From Acidobacteriaceae bacterium (GTDB lineage: Bacteria > Acidobacteriota > Terriglobia > Terriglobales > Acidobacteriaceae), in assembly GCA_025350325.1 (NCBI GenBank), contig JANXYB010000147.1:1-38937 (forward strand): a stretch of 38,937 nucleotides of DNA, written 5' to 3'. A model generated the notes under the pieces. That model searched no databases, was not told the DNA's origin, and saw only the letters and a program-made list of their open reading frames with translations. The translations under genes and the position numbers were made by a program. Below, piece by piece: positions 1-7,833 of the stretch. Every line of letters begins with the position of its first letter. The stretch's first letter is position 1.

Positions 1-195
1 GCCGAGAAGGCCGCCATCATCGTCACCACCAACCTGCCCTTCTCGGAGTGGCCCCAGGTCTTCACCAACGCCCGGCTCTGTAAGGCAGTGCTGGATCGGC
101 TCACCGATCAGGCACACATCATCGAGACCGGATCGGAGTCCAAGCCAAGTTGCCAAACTCACAATCTGCTTCCAAAGCAGTTCGGCAAGCTGTGA
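1..195 (+). pseudogene. istB: C-terminal fragment of an IS21-family helper ATPase (IstB)
   Basis: The reading frame is open from base 1 and stops at 193-195. Residues 1-47 match the end of IstB, the AAA+ ATPase that assists the IS21 transposase Ist[10 protein letters not shown], then [20 protein letters not shown] and TGSES. After residue 47 (about base 141) the usual Tyr-Arg-Phe-Arg tail is replaced by unrelated residues that lie over the antisense of the broken integrase next door. The IS end is therefore missing or the element is joined to the integrase here. The 5' part lies outside the window. The family call is firm; the exact junction (about 142-160) is inferred. Confidence 0.85.
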
Positions 196-698
196 CGATA
201 TGGCGATCCTTCTGACGGAATTCTGAGTCTTTGGTGCCTGCTCTTTTCCGCCCCACACAGATTGTTCAATGGTGATGCTGTCCGAACCTCGGTCTCTTTT
301 TCACTGCTTTAGGCAGCTTCGGCTTCGGGAGCGTTGAGTCTACGAACTTCTGTGCGAGAGCAGCCTGCCAAATAAGGCTGATGGTTCCCCACATGTTTTC
401 GTATCGTCTTTGGCTCTCGCCCCTCGCGAGTCAATCGTGAGATGAGACGCTGAACGTCTCCCGCATCAATTGTCCGCATTTCCTTCGTTCCGAATGTTGC
501 CTTCAGAGTACGAAGCTGGGTCCGCACACTGCTCTGTGTGGACGGCTTCGAGAGGATCAAATAATCGTCCTCCCAAATCTTTGCGAAGCCTTCAAATGTA
601 GCAGTCTTGCGCTCCCGTGATGGGAAGGTTGATTGTTCATTCACGCGGTTGATGTAGGGCTGAAGCAAATTCTTCGCTTCATTCTTTCGCACTGGCAA
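142..698 (-). pseudogene. Tyrosine recombinase (phage-type integrase), broken
   Basis: Three pieces of one integrase can be read on the minus strand in different frames. From 698 (TTG) to about 392 is the N-terminal SAM-like core-binding domain, with a WEDDYLILSKPSTQSSVRTQ stretch and RLTREGREPKTIRKH. A frameshift near 390 moves to a frame reading GTISLIWQAALAQKFVDST and then LPKPKLPKAVKKRPRF. Near 287 a deletion and frame change jump directly to DSITIEQSVW, followed by GKEQAPKTQNSVRRIAISS, which belongs to the catalytic domain. The segment in between, which normally carries the first catalytic Arg (TGMRxGEL type), is missing. The 3' end, with the His-x-x-Arg and Tyr boxes, is lost at the IS21 junction. 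It cannot be an active recombinase. Confidence 0.75.
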
Positions 699-885
699 CG
701 TCGGCTTTGACGTCAGATTTTGATGTGGATTGTCTCGCTTTCGGGAAGAAATTTTGGCGTGGTCTCTGCTTTGAGACGGGCGACACCGAAGCGTTCAGCT
801 TGATCAGCTGTGAAGTTTTTTCCAACTCCACCATAGTGGCTGCAAAGGATATTTCGAGGTTCAATCGGTCTCCGGTGACGGTCAT
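679..885 (-). CDS. Small hypothetical protein upstream of the broken integrase
   Basis: This 68-residue frame begins with an ATG whose bases overlap the stop of the preceding small ORF (ATGA arrangement, 882-885). It ends 20 nt inside the integrase N-terminal frame. The first half (MTVTGDRLNLEISFAATMVE) is predicted mixed helix; the second half is rich in Ser, Lys and Pro. No family is recognised. The tight overlaps on both sides suggest either a translationally coupled trio or frames of one decayed integrase gene; the sequence alone does not settle which. Confidence 0.35.
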   Translation of the reverse strand: MTVTGDRLNLEISFAATMVELEKTSQLIKLNASVSPVSKQRPRQNFFPKARQSTSKSDVKADVASAKE

Positions 886-1070
886 GCGTTCACATTCTGC
901 TTTCTGTTCGCGTAGTGCTCTTGCTGGCGTGTAATCCACGATGCCGCGTCTTCAGGTTTTGAAAATCCAGGTGAGCAAACCCGCTTACCGTTGATCACAA
1001 TGCGTGCTTGAAATAGGTTTGCCTTTCGACGGACGCCTGCAGGAAGTGTTGTTGTGTGTGTTGCTGCCAA
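882..1070 (-). CDS. Small AP2-like DNA-binding-domain protein or integrase arm domain
   Basis: The frame encodes 62 residues if started at TTG 1070, which has a good ribosome binding site (AAGGAG) 8 nt upstream. Residues about 10-45 (LPAGVRRKANLFQARIVING, then a KRVCSPGFSKPEDAASW run) resemble the three-stranded AP2-like fold found at the N-terminus of phage integrases and in homing endonucleases: a GVRR start, an xARI strand, a NGKR turn and a PEDAA helix start. It lies directly upstream of, and in the same direction as, the broken integrase. It may be the detached arm-binding domain of that enzyme or a separate excisionase-like partner. Confidence 0.45.
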   Translation of the reverse strand: MAATHTTTLPAGVRRKANLFQARIVINGKRVCSPGFSKPEDAASWITRQQEHYANRKQNVNA

Positions 1071-1258
1071 ATGGTTTCTCCTTTTTGATTGGTTGTGGGC
1101 CTTGTTTTGGCCGAAATAAAAATGGCCACCTCCTCTTTCAAAGGAAGCAGCCATTCATGTGTGTTTGCTAATTTTGCTTGGTTGTGAAGGTTGCTAAACA
1201 CGCCCTCTCAAAGATGCAGCCGGGTTTTGCTGGCCATCCGAGAGGGAACTCTTTTTCT

Positions 1259-1582
1259 TTATGCCGCTGCTAGTTCCTCAACGATGTCTTCAAAACCTCC
1301 GTCGAGGACGGCATCGACCGTTACGTTGTGCTCAATGATGTGTCCAAGCCGTTTGTGAAGAAGCACGCGGCCAGCTTCCTGCGGTACCGACAAAACAACT
1401 GCATTGGGAAGTCGTACGGTGATGTTCGAAGGTGGGATAAAAACCCATTCGTTCCGCTGTGCTTCCAGTTTTTCTTCAAACTTCTTTGCGTCCTGCCTCA
1501 GCTTGGCGTGAAGCTTTACTTGCCGACTGTAGTTTGGCGATACGATTGTCTGGCTTTCTACTCGCTCAAATTTGGTGTTCAA
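1259..1582 (-). CDS. Hypothetical protein, possibly phage-derived
   Basis: The frame encodes 107 residues if started at TTG 1582, chosen because AGAAAGGA lies 6 nt upstream; the frame is open a little further but only through a terminator-like hairpin. The N-terminal half is charged and helical (RQDAKKFEEKLEAQRNEW). The C-terminal half has a beta-rich stretch (ITVRLPNAVVLSVPQEAGR) and ends in EELAAA. It lies downstream of the capsid pseudogene on the same strand, so a prophage origin is plausible, but no family is recognised. Confidence 0.45.
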   Translation of the reverse strand: MNTKFERVESQTIVSPNYSRQVKLHAKLRQDAKKFEEKLEAQRNEWVFIPPSNITVRLPNAVVLSVPQEAGRVLLHKRLGHIIEHNVTVDAVLDGGFEDIVEELAAA

Positions 1583-1607
1583 TATCGATCCTTTCTCATC
1601 TGAGTCC

Positions 1608-1645
1608 AAAAACAACAAGGGCAGGAATCCGAAGACCCCTGCCCC
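1608..1645 (-). terminator. Probable rho-independent terminator after the capsid remnant
   Basis: Read on the minus strand, a GGGCAGG/CCTGCCC stem (1638-1644 and 1619-1625) with a loop of about 12 nt is followed by TTGTTGTTTTT. It lies 29 nt beyond the stop of the capsid remnant. Confidence 0.55.
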
Positions 1646-1673
1646 ACTGGTTGCTGCTACTGTGTGTTTATGT

Positions 1674-2576
1674 TTAGCTAGCAGCGATGCGCAGTGCCTG
1701 AATCGGACCCGCCTGCAGTGATGCAGAGCCTAGACGAATCGACGTGATGAGAGCACTTTCATTCACCTCTGCGTATCGTTCACGGAGGACTGCAACTCGG
1801 GGCTCGCTTGCGATGACTTGCAAACCATCAAATAAAGATCCCAAAATAATTGGCTTGTCGTTAGCCGCGAATACACCAGCGGTCGGCGAAGGCAGACTTT
1901 GATTCAGCACAATTGGTCGACCGAGAAGATAGTCCATTCCGCCATCCGTAGTAGGCGTGAAGAACGGTCGGCCATCAGAGGTCTTCAGCCCTGCCAAATA
2001 ATTTCTGGTCTTGCTTGACATCTGCCAGATGGACCGGGGAAGGTAAGCAGGGTCCAATGCGTCGAACGTCGCAACGATGTCTTCCCAGCCAATTCCAGCA
2101 GCGATGGTACCGGTGGGTCGTGCCCACTTGAGCCACAGCGAGTAGGCCGGGGTTGTTGGGCAGCGTGGTGCCCGCAACATCAGTGCCCAGGGTAAGTGCC
2201 CTCTCGATACCACGTCCGATGCGAGACGCGGTGCGGTTCGTCAACAGCTTCTCGAGATCAAAACCAAGTTGGAAAGTAGTTGATTTGAGTACCGCACAAG
2301 CCCACTTGAAAGTGGATCGGTGCTCACAACACTTGAACTGAACGTCGGGTCCGTTTCGGAAAGGGAAGTCGTGCCTTCTGTAATGAGCGTCAGGCCACTC
2401 GTTGAATCGTTTACACGGCATATCTTGACTGCTCTACCATCGGGACTCTGGCGCACGTTGGCGTAGTCAAACAACGACGCATAGACATGCAAAGTTTCGG
2501 AAAGGAAATTTGAAAACTCCTCCGGGATGGCAGCACCCCCTGCCCCATCAGAGGACGTCAAACCGTCCCTTGGCAA
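1674..2576 (-). pseudogene. HK97-type phage major capsid protein, frameshifted
   Basis: The protein is split across three frames. The N-terminal part (2576 to about 2262) contains AAIPEEFSNFLSETL and TEGTTSLSETDPTFSSSVVS. A frameshift near 2262 leads to GFDLEKLLTNRTASRIGRGI, then LPNNPGLLAVAQVG. A second frameshift near 2115 leads to TGTIAAGIGWEDIVATFDAL, YLPRSIWQMSSKTRNYLAGL and FFTPTTDGGMDYLLGRPIVL, ending at 1674. The order and content match the HK97-fold major capsid protein that forms the shell of tailed phages. The scaffold-like delta domain expected before residue 1 is absent; at about 2576 the sequence passes into the end of an unrelated gene. This is a prophage or gene-transfer-agent remnant. 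Confidence 0.75.
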
Positions 2577-3010
2577 ATCGTTGCATACGCCGGGCGAGCG
2601 CTACCTGGATTCAGGAGCTTGCGAATGGTTCCGTGCACATTGATGCAGGTCGGGAAAATCCAGCACGGCCAAATCAGGTGGTCGACCAGGATCGGAAGGA
2701 CGGCTCCGTGAATGGCGGGAATGTAATCCTGGGTGATCGCCTTTGCTTTGTCTAGTCGTGCAGCCAGGTCAGCAGGCGCGACCTCCTGATCTTTGAGGAA
2801 ATCTGGCCCAACTCGGAATTGATAGTTTGGGCCCGCCTCCACCGCGAACGCCAGCGGCTTGCCCTCCACAAGTTTGGAGTCTAGGAATCGACCGGTGCGA
2901 TCGAAAACATACGCACGAACTTGTGGAAGTTCCTGTCCCTTCTGTTGGCCCCGAAATTTGACGTTGACTGTAATCGACTTCGATTTCGCTTGGTCCTTCT
3001 CGCTCGCCAT
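2558..3010 (-). pseudogene. Truncated protein with carboxypeptidase-regulatory-like N-terminal domain
   Basis: ATG 3010 is chosen because AAGGAG lies 8 nt upstream. The 150 residues begin with a hydrophilic stretch, then a beta-sandwich-like segment (VRAYVFDRTGRFLDSKLVEG, then a FAVEAGPNYQFRVGPDF run), then HLIWPCWIFPTCINVHGTIR. From memory this pattern occurs at the start of longer uncharacterised acidobacterial proteins that continue for several hundred residues. Here the frame ends abruptly at 2558, overlapping the first codons of the capsid remnant, so the gene appears to have lost its 3' part in a deletion that fused it to the phage sequence. Confidence 0.5.
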
Positions 3011-3542
3011 CACATTCTCCTTTTCCGAAACAATTCCAGGACGGTTCGACATAATCCCTGGTGTGGATGAGTTCGTAACAATCGGACCGCTTTCGTATAG
3101 ATAGTGATCTTGAGGAAGCGATCGTTTCACCGGTGCACTCCGGAGTGGATGGTCGGTTACTCGGACATCTAGAAAAGTGCTTGGGAAGCGGTCGGATTGG
3201 TACCGTGCAGTCGGTTTCTCGTCCGTGATCGACCGCGCTGCGAATCGGCCCTTTGTCTGAATCGATGCTAGACATTGAACGGAAGGGAACTTATCCCTTC
3301 GCTCCGGGAACGGACGCTAAAGTTGTACCTTGCGCTACACGCAGCTGAAAATTTTGAAACGCCTTTTGTTTTAATTCTTGGCAAACATGGCGCGTCGCTG
3401 CTAATCAGCGTCAGCGCTGAATGCATGAAGAAATGGCGGCAATGCAAGGGAGACCCGACTACATTTCGGTACGGCCCGGGCGGACCAATCCGTTACGACC
3501 TTAGTACTTTGGATTCTCGCTCAATTGAATCGGAAAGATAAG
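3011..3542. other. Stretch without a convincing gene
   Basis: Neither strand gives a recognisable protein. A plus-strand frame from TTG 3275 to 3541 (88 residues) contains a YLALHAAENFETPFVLILGK stretch that could be protein-like, but it has no ATG, no clear ribosome site and no known family, so it is not called as a gene. Confidence 0.4.
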
Positions 3543-3570
3543 AGAAGGACCGTGATTGCAAGGTCCTTCT
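3543..3570 (-). terminator. Hairpin terminator after the glycine-rich remnant
   Basis: A perfect 9-bp stem AGAAGGACC/GGTCCTTCT (3543-3551 and 3562-3570) with a 10-nt loop lies 10 nt beyond the stop of the minus-strand gene. Read on that strand it is followed by CTTATCTTTCC, a weak T-rich tract. Confidence 0.5.
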
Positions 3571-3579
3571 TAACCATGG

Positions 3580-4060
3580 TCATGATTGGATCACTATCCA
3601 CTTCTTCTGGGTTACCTGATTGATCACACCGATAGCTTCCTGGTCAACCACATCCTCTGCGTCAATCTTGGCCGTTGCTTGGCTGCTGCTGGTAAGGACT
3701 GGAGACACATTCCCGGGCGCCACGAGCTTGTATGTCAATGTCCACTGATCCTTGGCTTTGACAAGTCCAGCCAAATTTCCGGCCGCTCCCATTGCGCTAC
3801 CGGCTGCTACTCCCACCATGGCGCCACCGAGGCCCCCTGCCATCGGGATCATGCTCATCATAGGCCAGCGCTCCGGCCTTTTTGAGGAAGGCTCCAACTC
3901 CCACCTTCTGCTTTTGGACGAAGTGCTGTTGAGCGAGTCGGAATCGATAAGAGCACAAGCTTGCCCGGAGGCTTCACCACCGCATGACCATGTGCTGTGC
4001 CACGCAATGATGAAGAGCTGGCACGCAGCTATGCTGCCGCATCCAGACGGTAGGTCAACT
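3580..4060 (-). pseudogene. Glycine-zipper-like secreted protein, decayed
   Basis: The C-terminal part is clear from about 3850 to 3580: a Gly/Ala-rich helix (GGLGGAMVGVAAGSAMGAAG), then KDQWTLTYKLVAPGNVSPVL, then DAEDVVDQEAIGVINQVTQK. Upstream the protein-like signal moves to another frame (QQHFVQKQKVGVGAFLKKAG at about 3930-3870), and further up to yet another (GTAHGHAVVKPPGK). This suggests at least two frameshifts. Glycine zippers often mark membrane-associated or pore-forming small proteins. The function is unknown; the 5' end cannot be placed. Confidence 0.4.
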
Positions 4061-4084
4061 TCCCTCGCAGGTGAGCAATTCTAA

Positions 4085-6961
4085 TCAGATCCAGACTTTT
4101 GATTCGATCGTCGGAACTCTTCGGCGCTTTTCAGAACTCCCGGCAACCGTCGAGCCTGTGACAGAGTCGGTTTCCTCGTCTTCTGGATAAGCATGCGGGG
4201 GACCCACGCGATTCATTCGCGCGTAATTGGGAATCGCCAACAAGTCTGATCCGTCGGCCCACTTGCCGGCGATAGCCACGATTCCACCCAGCAGATCGGG
4301 CCGCCATTTTGCCTGCAGTGGAGAATCGCCGATCTTGCGATCAATCTGGCCGTTGTCAATGGTTTCAACGTTGTAAACGAGGGGACCATACTTGAGGGCT
4401 ATCATGCCGCTGTCTGCCGCTATGCGAGCGTCTGCCATGACACGCTGGGGCTGGAGCGGCAACTCCAGTTCGATGCGGTCGCCCGCATTCCACTCGCGTG
4501 TCACGACCGCGTACCCCTTGTGAATTTCAGGCGTCATCGTCTTGCCATTGACCGAGAAGCTTTTGACGCCGCGGATGGCGGGAGAATCCTTATAAAGCGC
4601 GCTTGTGGTTCTATCGGGTATCCGTACGTACACAGAAAACCGCGTACTCCGCTGCGGTTTGACGGTGATCGAAATGGCGCCGTTCCAGGGATAGTCGGTC
4701 TTTTGGATCACCTCGACATCTGTCCCGGCGACTTGGCCAACATTAATTCGGCTTCCGACAAACATGTTGACGTAGAGCCCGGTGTTGTCTTTGACGTAGG
4801 ACCAGGTGGGAATCATCAGCAGAGTGCGAGACAGGTTGCCAACGCAACAGGGGCATACGTGCCATACAGCGCGTTCTGTGTTGACGAGAGGATTGGTATA
4901 GCAGTAGCTCTTGCCGTCGAGCGCCACCCCGCCGAGCAAGGCGTTGTACATCGTCTGTTCGTAAAGATCTGCGTACTTAGCGTCGTGATAGGCGAGGTTC
5001 AACTTGTACTGGAAGAACACCAGCCCGCAACTGGAGCACGTCTCGCAGTATGCCTGGTTGCCCAGAGAATAATTGGGCCCGAAGCCCTCTGAAGTTTCAC
5101 CGCTGCCGATGCCGCCGGTCAGGTAGTATTTTTTGTTGACCATGTTGTCCCACAGCGAAACCACGGCGCTCTGGTAATCGGGATCGTGGGTTTCGGCTGC
5201 GATGTCGGCCATGCCGGAGTAAAAGTAAGTGGCGCGCACTGCGTGGCCAACGGCTTCGTATTGTTGCCCCGGAGGCAGGTGACTCTGGTCGTACTCCGAT
5301 CCGCCACGGCGGGAGTCGAGCAGGAATTTGGCAAGGCTGATGTAAGCGTCTCCGCGGTGATTCCCTTCCTGGTCATTGACGAATCTGCCGAATCGAACCA
5401 GCGCCTGTTCCATCTCTTGATGACCATCAAACCAAGCCCTCTTTCCCGGGCCGATGTTGGCTACCCAGCAGTCGGCGAGTTTCTTTGCCGCGTTGTAAAG
5501 GCGAAGGTCGTGGGCCTCGGTGAGGGTGTAGTGGTTGATGGCAGACTCGATAAAATATCCGGCCGTGTATCCCTCGTGGTTGCCGCGATGTTCAGGCGAC
5601 CATCGTTCGGGCCAGGTCTCGCGGTCAGCGAGAGTGTAAGCCGTCTGCAGGTAGCCATCTGGCATTTGGGCCGACAGGATGATGGGGATCCAGCGCTCCA
5701 GCGTCGTGCGCATCAACTCCTGCGCCTGCACGATATCCTGATCCCCTTGCGCATCCACCATCAGCGCGATGCACATCGATTCCACCGTCTGGTGAACCCA
5801 CGCATTGGAGAAGACATAGCCCTTGTGCCTCGCATGGGGCTCGCCGCGCATGGCTTTTCCAGCTTCAATGAAGTTGTCGATGCCGCCGTCGCCGCGCATG
5901 GCGGGGATGTCGGTTCGTTCGCACATCCCGATGCAAAGAGGGATCCAGTCGACGATGAGCGCCTTTGCGCGTTCGTTCCAAAACTTGCTGTCGATGGAGT
6001 ACTTGCGGGTATAGACCACATCGAGCCGGTCACGCGGGGGGGCATCCTGTACGTGGACGCGAAGGGAGTGGGAGCGATCGTTGGATCCGGAAGCGGCAAG
6101 GGTAAGAACGTACTCACCGGGCGCGGAGAATGTTGCTTTAGTGACCGATGACGTTTTGTCGTCAAAGGCCACCACACCAGGGCCTTCAGTTTTCAGCCAG
6201 CGGGCCTCATTCGATGGAGACTCTTCGAGCCAGGTGACTTTACCGGCGAGGTAGGTTCGCGCCCCGAGGACGAGAGAGCGATCGACCCCGGCATCGATGA
6301 TCGGTGGCAAAGAAGGCAGCGGCCCGAAGTTGTACACGCGCCATTCGAGAATGCCGGCGGGGAGCCCTTGCTGCGGCGTAACCTCGAGGCGCAATTTGCT
6401 GGTTTTGACCGGTTCAAAAGTCGTAAGGTTGAATGCGTCTGGGATCAGGCTGAGACCGCGCGCCCCCTTCAGAGGGACAAAGTTGTTGCCGTCCCAATAA
6501 AGAATGCGATAGCTCTGAGGAACACGCATGCTTGGCCAGCCGCTGCCGGGAATCCCAACGGGACGTGGACGATCGACGGCCCAGTAAATCTCGACCTTGT
6601 TGATTGAGACCGGCTCACTCCAGTCGTACTGCACCCAACGGTGGCCACTTTCATCCGGCCCGCCGTGCAGCGCATAGAGACCATGGGATCGATCAAAAGA
6701 GTTGTCAGGCGTGAACCCGTCGTTCAACGCAGAGAGTTTGTTCTCGCTGGTCAAAGTTACGCTGGAGGGGACCGCTACCCTTGCGATATTGAGGGTGCCA
6801 TCAGACGTCTCAGCCATCGCTCTGCTGCCGTTCATTCCAACCAGAAGAGTTGCGCCCGCGAGTCCTGCCAAAAACTCACGACGATTGGAACCGAATGGGG
6901 ACTCGCTTCGGTCTGACTGCACTCCATCGAGCAACCCGGTACGGCGTTGATTGTTGTTCAT
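4085..6961 (-). CDS. GH127-family beta-L-arabinofuranosidase with discoidin-like N-terminal domain, Tat-exported
   Basis: This 958-residue protein starts at ATG 6961, with AGGAG 9 nt upstream. A twin-arginine signal (SNRREFLAGLAGATLLVG) predicts Tat export. Residues about 50-210 look like an F5/8 type C (galactose-binding-like) domain (RWVQYDWSEP, KVEIYWAVDR, SKLRLEV), followed by a PKD/Ig-like strand region. From about residue 300 comes the (alpha/alpha)6 barrel typical of GH127, enzymes that remove beta-L-arabinofuranosyl residues from plant glycans. The zinc/cysteine centre known from HypBA1 is present: Glu-x-Cys in YCETCSS (Glu near residue 640) and the Cys-Cys pair in WHVCPCCVGN (near residue 704). 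The gene follows a sugar-sensing two-component operon on the same strand after 230 nt, which suggests it is a target of that system. The exact sugar is inferred. Confidence 0.88.
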   Translation of the reverse strand: MNNNQRRTGLLDGVQSDRSESPFGSNRREFLAGLAGATLLVGMNGSRAMAETSDGTLNIARVAVPSSVTLTSENKLSALNDGFTPDNSFDRSHGLYALHGGPDESGHRWVQYDWSEPVSINKVEIYWAVDRPRPVGIPGSGWPSMRVPQSYRILYWDGNNFVPLKGARGLSLIPDAFNLTTFEPVKTSKLRLEVTPQQGLPAGILEWRVYNFGPLPSLPPIIDAGVDRSLVLGARTYLAGKVTWLEESPSNEARWLKTEGPGVVAFDDKTSSVTKATFSAPGEYVLTLAASGSNDRSHSLRVHVQDAPPRDRLDVVYTRKYSIDSKFWNERAKALIVDWIPLCIGMCERTDIPAMRGDGGIDNFIEAGKAMRGEPHARHKGYVFSNAWVHQTVESMCIALMVDAQGDQDIVQAQELMRTTLERWIPIILSAQMPDGYLQTAYTLADRETWPERWSPEHRGNHEGYTAGYFIESAINHYTLTEAHDLRLYNAAKKLADCWVANIGPGKRAWFDGHQEMEQALVRFGRFVNDQEGNHRGDAYISLAKFLLDSRRGGSEYDQSHLPPGQQYEAVGHAVRATYFYSGMADIAAETHDPDYQSAVVSLWDNMVNKKYYLTGGIGSGETSEGFGPNYSLGNQAYCETCSSCGLVFFQYKLNLAYHDAKYADLYEQTMYNALLGGVALDGKSYCYTNPLVNTERAVWHVCPCCVGNLSRTLLMIPTWSYVKDNTGLYVNMFVGSRINVGQVAGTDVEVIQKTDYPWNGAISITVKPQRSTRFSVYVRIPDRTTSALYKDSPAIRGVKSFSVNGKTMTPEIHKGYAVVTREWNAGDRIELELPLQPQRVMADARIAADSGMIALKYGPLVYNVETIDNGQIDRKIGDSPLQAKWRPDLLGGIVAIAGKWADGSDLLAIPNYARMNRVGPPHAYPEDEETDSVTGSTVAGSSEKRRRVPTIESKVWI

Positions 6962-7191
6962 GCCAGAAACTCCTGTTTTGTTACTGCAATATGCTTTTAG
7001 ATTACGTCTACCCGCGCGCAGCATTGATCCGGCGGTTTCATTCCTTCCATGTTCTCGCGGACGGCCTAGGCCCTGCAATGGTGCGTCTGCACCACGCGGC
7101 ATGGCTGATGCGATTTTTGCATTCCAATCTGCGCACTCATCCGGTGACCGGATTCCTCTGCTTGTCAGCTCCAGAGCCTGCTTCCATTCGC

Positions 7192-7833
7192 TTAGCCCCC
7201 CGTAATGATGCCCTGACGCAGCGCGACGGTTGCAGCCTCGGTTCGATCGGCGACCTGGAGTTTGGCACTGATGTGGTTGATGTGGTTCCGCACGGTGTAA
7301 TGACTGATTTGAAGCACCCCGGCGATCTCCTTGTTGGTGAGCCCCCGGGAGACCATTTCGAGGATTTCAATCTCGCGAGCACTCAAGCCGGTTCGAGATT
7401 CCCGCTCCTCAATCCACTGGAGGATCCTTTCAGGAAGATAAGTGCCGCCAGCAACCACTATTTCAATAGCAGCAACGATCTCTTCGCGCGGAGCATTCTT
7501 AGAGAGGTAGCCTCGCGCGCCCGCTTTGACTGCCTGGTAAATTTCCTCTTCGTATTCGTAGCTGGAGAGAATAATCGTCTTGGGCTTCTTCTCATATGTC
7601 TTGAGCAGGTTGAGCAGACCGATTCCGTTGATACCGGGCATGCGCAAATCGAGCAGCATGACATCGACACAGGAGCGCTTGAGGATCTCCATTGCTTCTT
7701 CCGCGGAGTGTGCCGCCCCAGCCAGTTTCACCCCGGCCTGCCTGCGAAGGAGTGAGGTCAATCCGGCGCGAACAACCGGATGGTCATCGACAATGAGAAC
7801 CCGAACAGCCTTAGACTCGGTTACGTTCATCAT
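7192..7833 (-). CDS. NarL/LuxR-type response regulator
   Basis: This 213-residue cytoplasmic transcription factor starts at ATG 7833, with GAGG 8 nt upstream, inside the last codons of the kinase gene (23-nt overlap), so the two are translationally coupled. The receiver domain (10-125) has the acidic pair in LIVDDHP, the phospho-acceptor Asp62 in LLDLRMPG and the switch Lys112 in LSKNAP. The LuxR helix-turn-helix (about 148-208) reads LSAREIEILEMVSRGLTNKE, then YTVRNHINHISAKLQV. All expected catalytic residues are present. It is the cognate partner of the upstream HisKA_3 kinase. The likely targets are its own operon and the GH127 gene downstream; this is inferred from position only. Confidence 0.93.
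   Translation of the reverse strand: MMNVTESKAVRVLIVDDHPVVRAGLTSLLRRQAGVKLAGAAHSAEEAMEILKRSCVDVMLLDLRMPGINGIGLLNLLKTYEKKPKTIILSSYEYEEEIYQAVKAGARGYLSKNAPREEIVAAIEIVVAGGTYLPERILQWIEERESRTGLSAREIEILEMVSRGLTNKEIAGVLQISHYTVRNHINHISAKLQVADRTEAATVALRQGIITGG

Noticed and set aside
1674..2576. Programmed ribosomal frameshifting in the capsid gene
   Set aside because: Two shifts at sites without slippery heptamers and a missing N-terminal domain point to decay.
3275..3541. Possible 88-residue plus-strand gene
   Set aside because: TTG start without clear ribosome site, no family, and located in a decayed zone; kept only as a note.
5186..6151. Long open frame on the plus strand opposite the GH127 gene
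   Set aside because: It is antisense to conserved GH127 sequence, shows no family of its own, and follows from the high GC third positions of the true gene.
6850..7755. Plus-strand frame opposite the response regulator and the GH127 upstream region
   Set aside because: The minus strand carries an unmistakable receiver and LuxR domain; the plus frame is a shadow.
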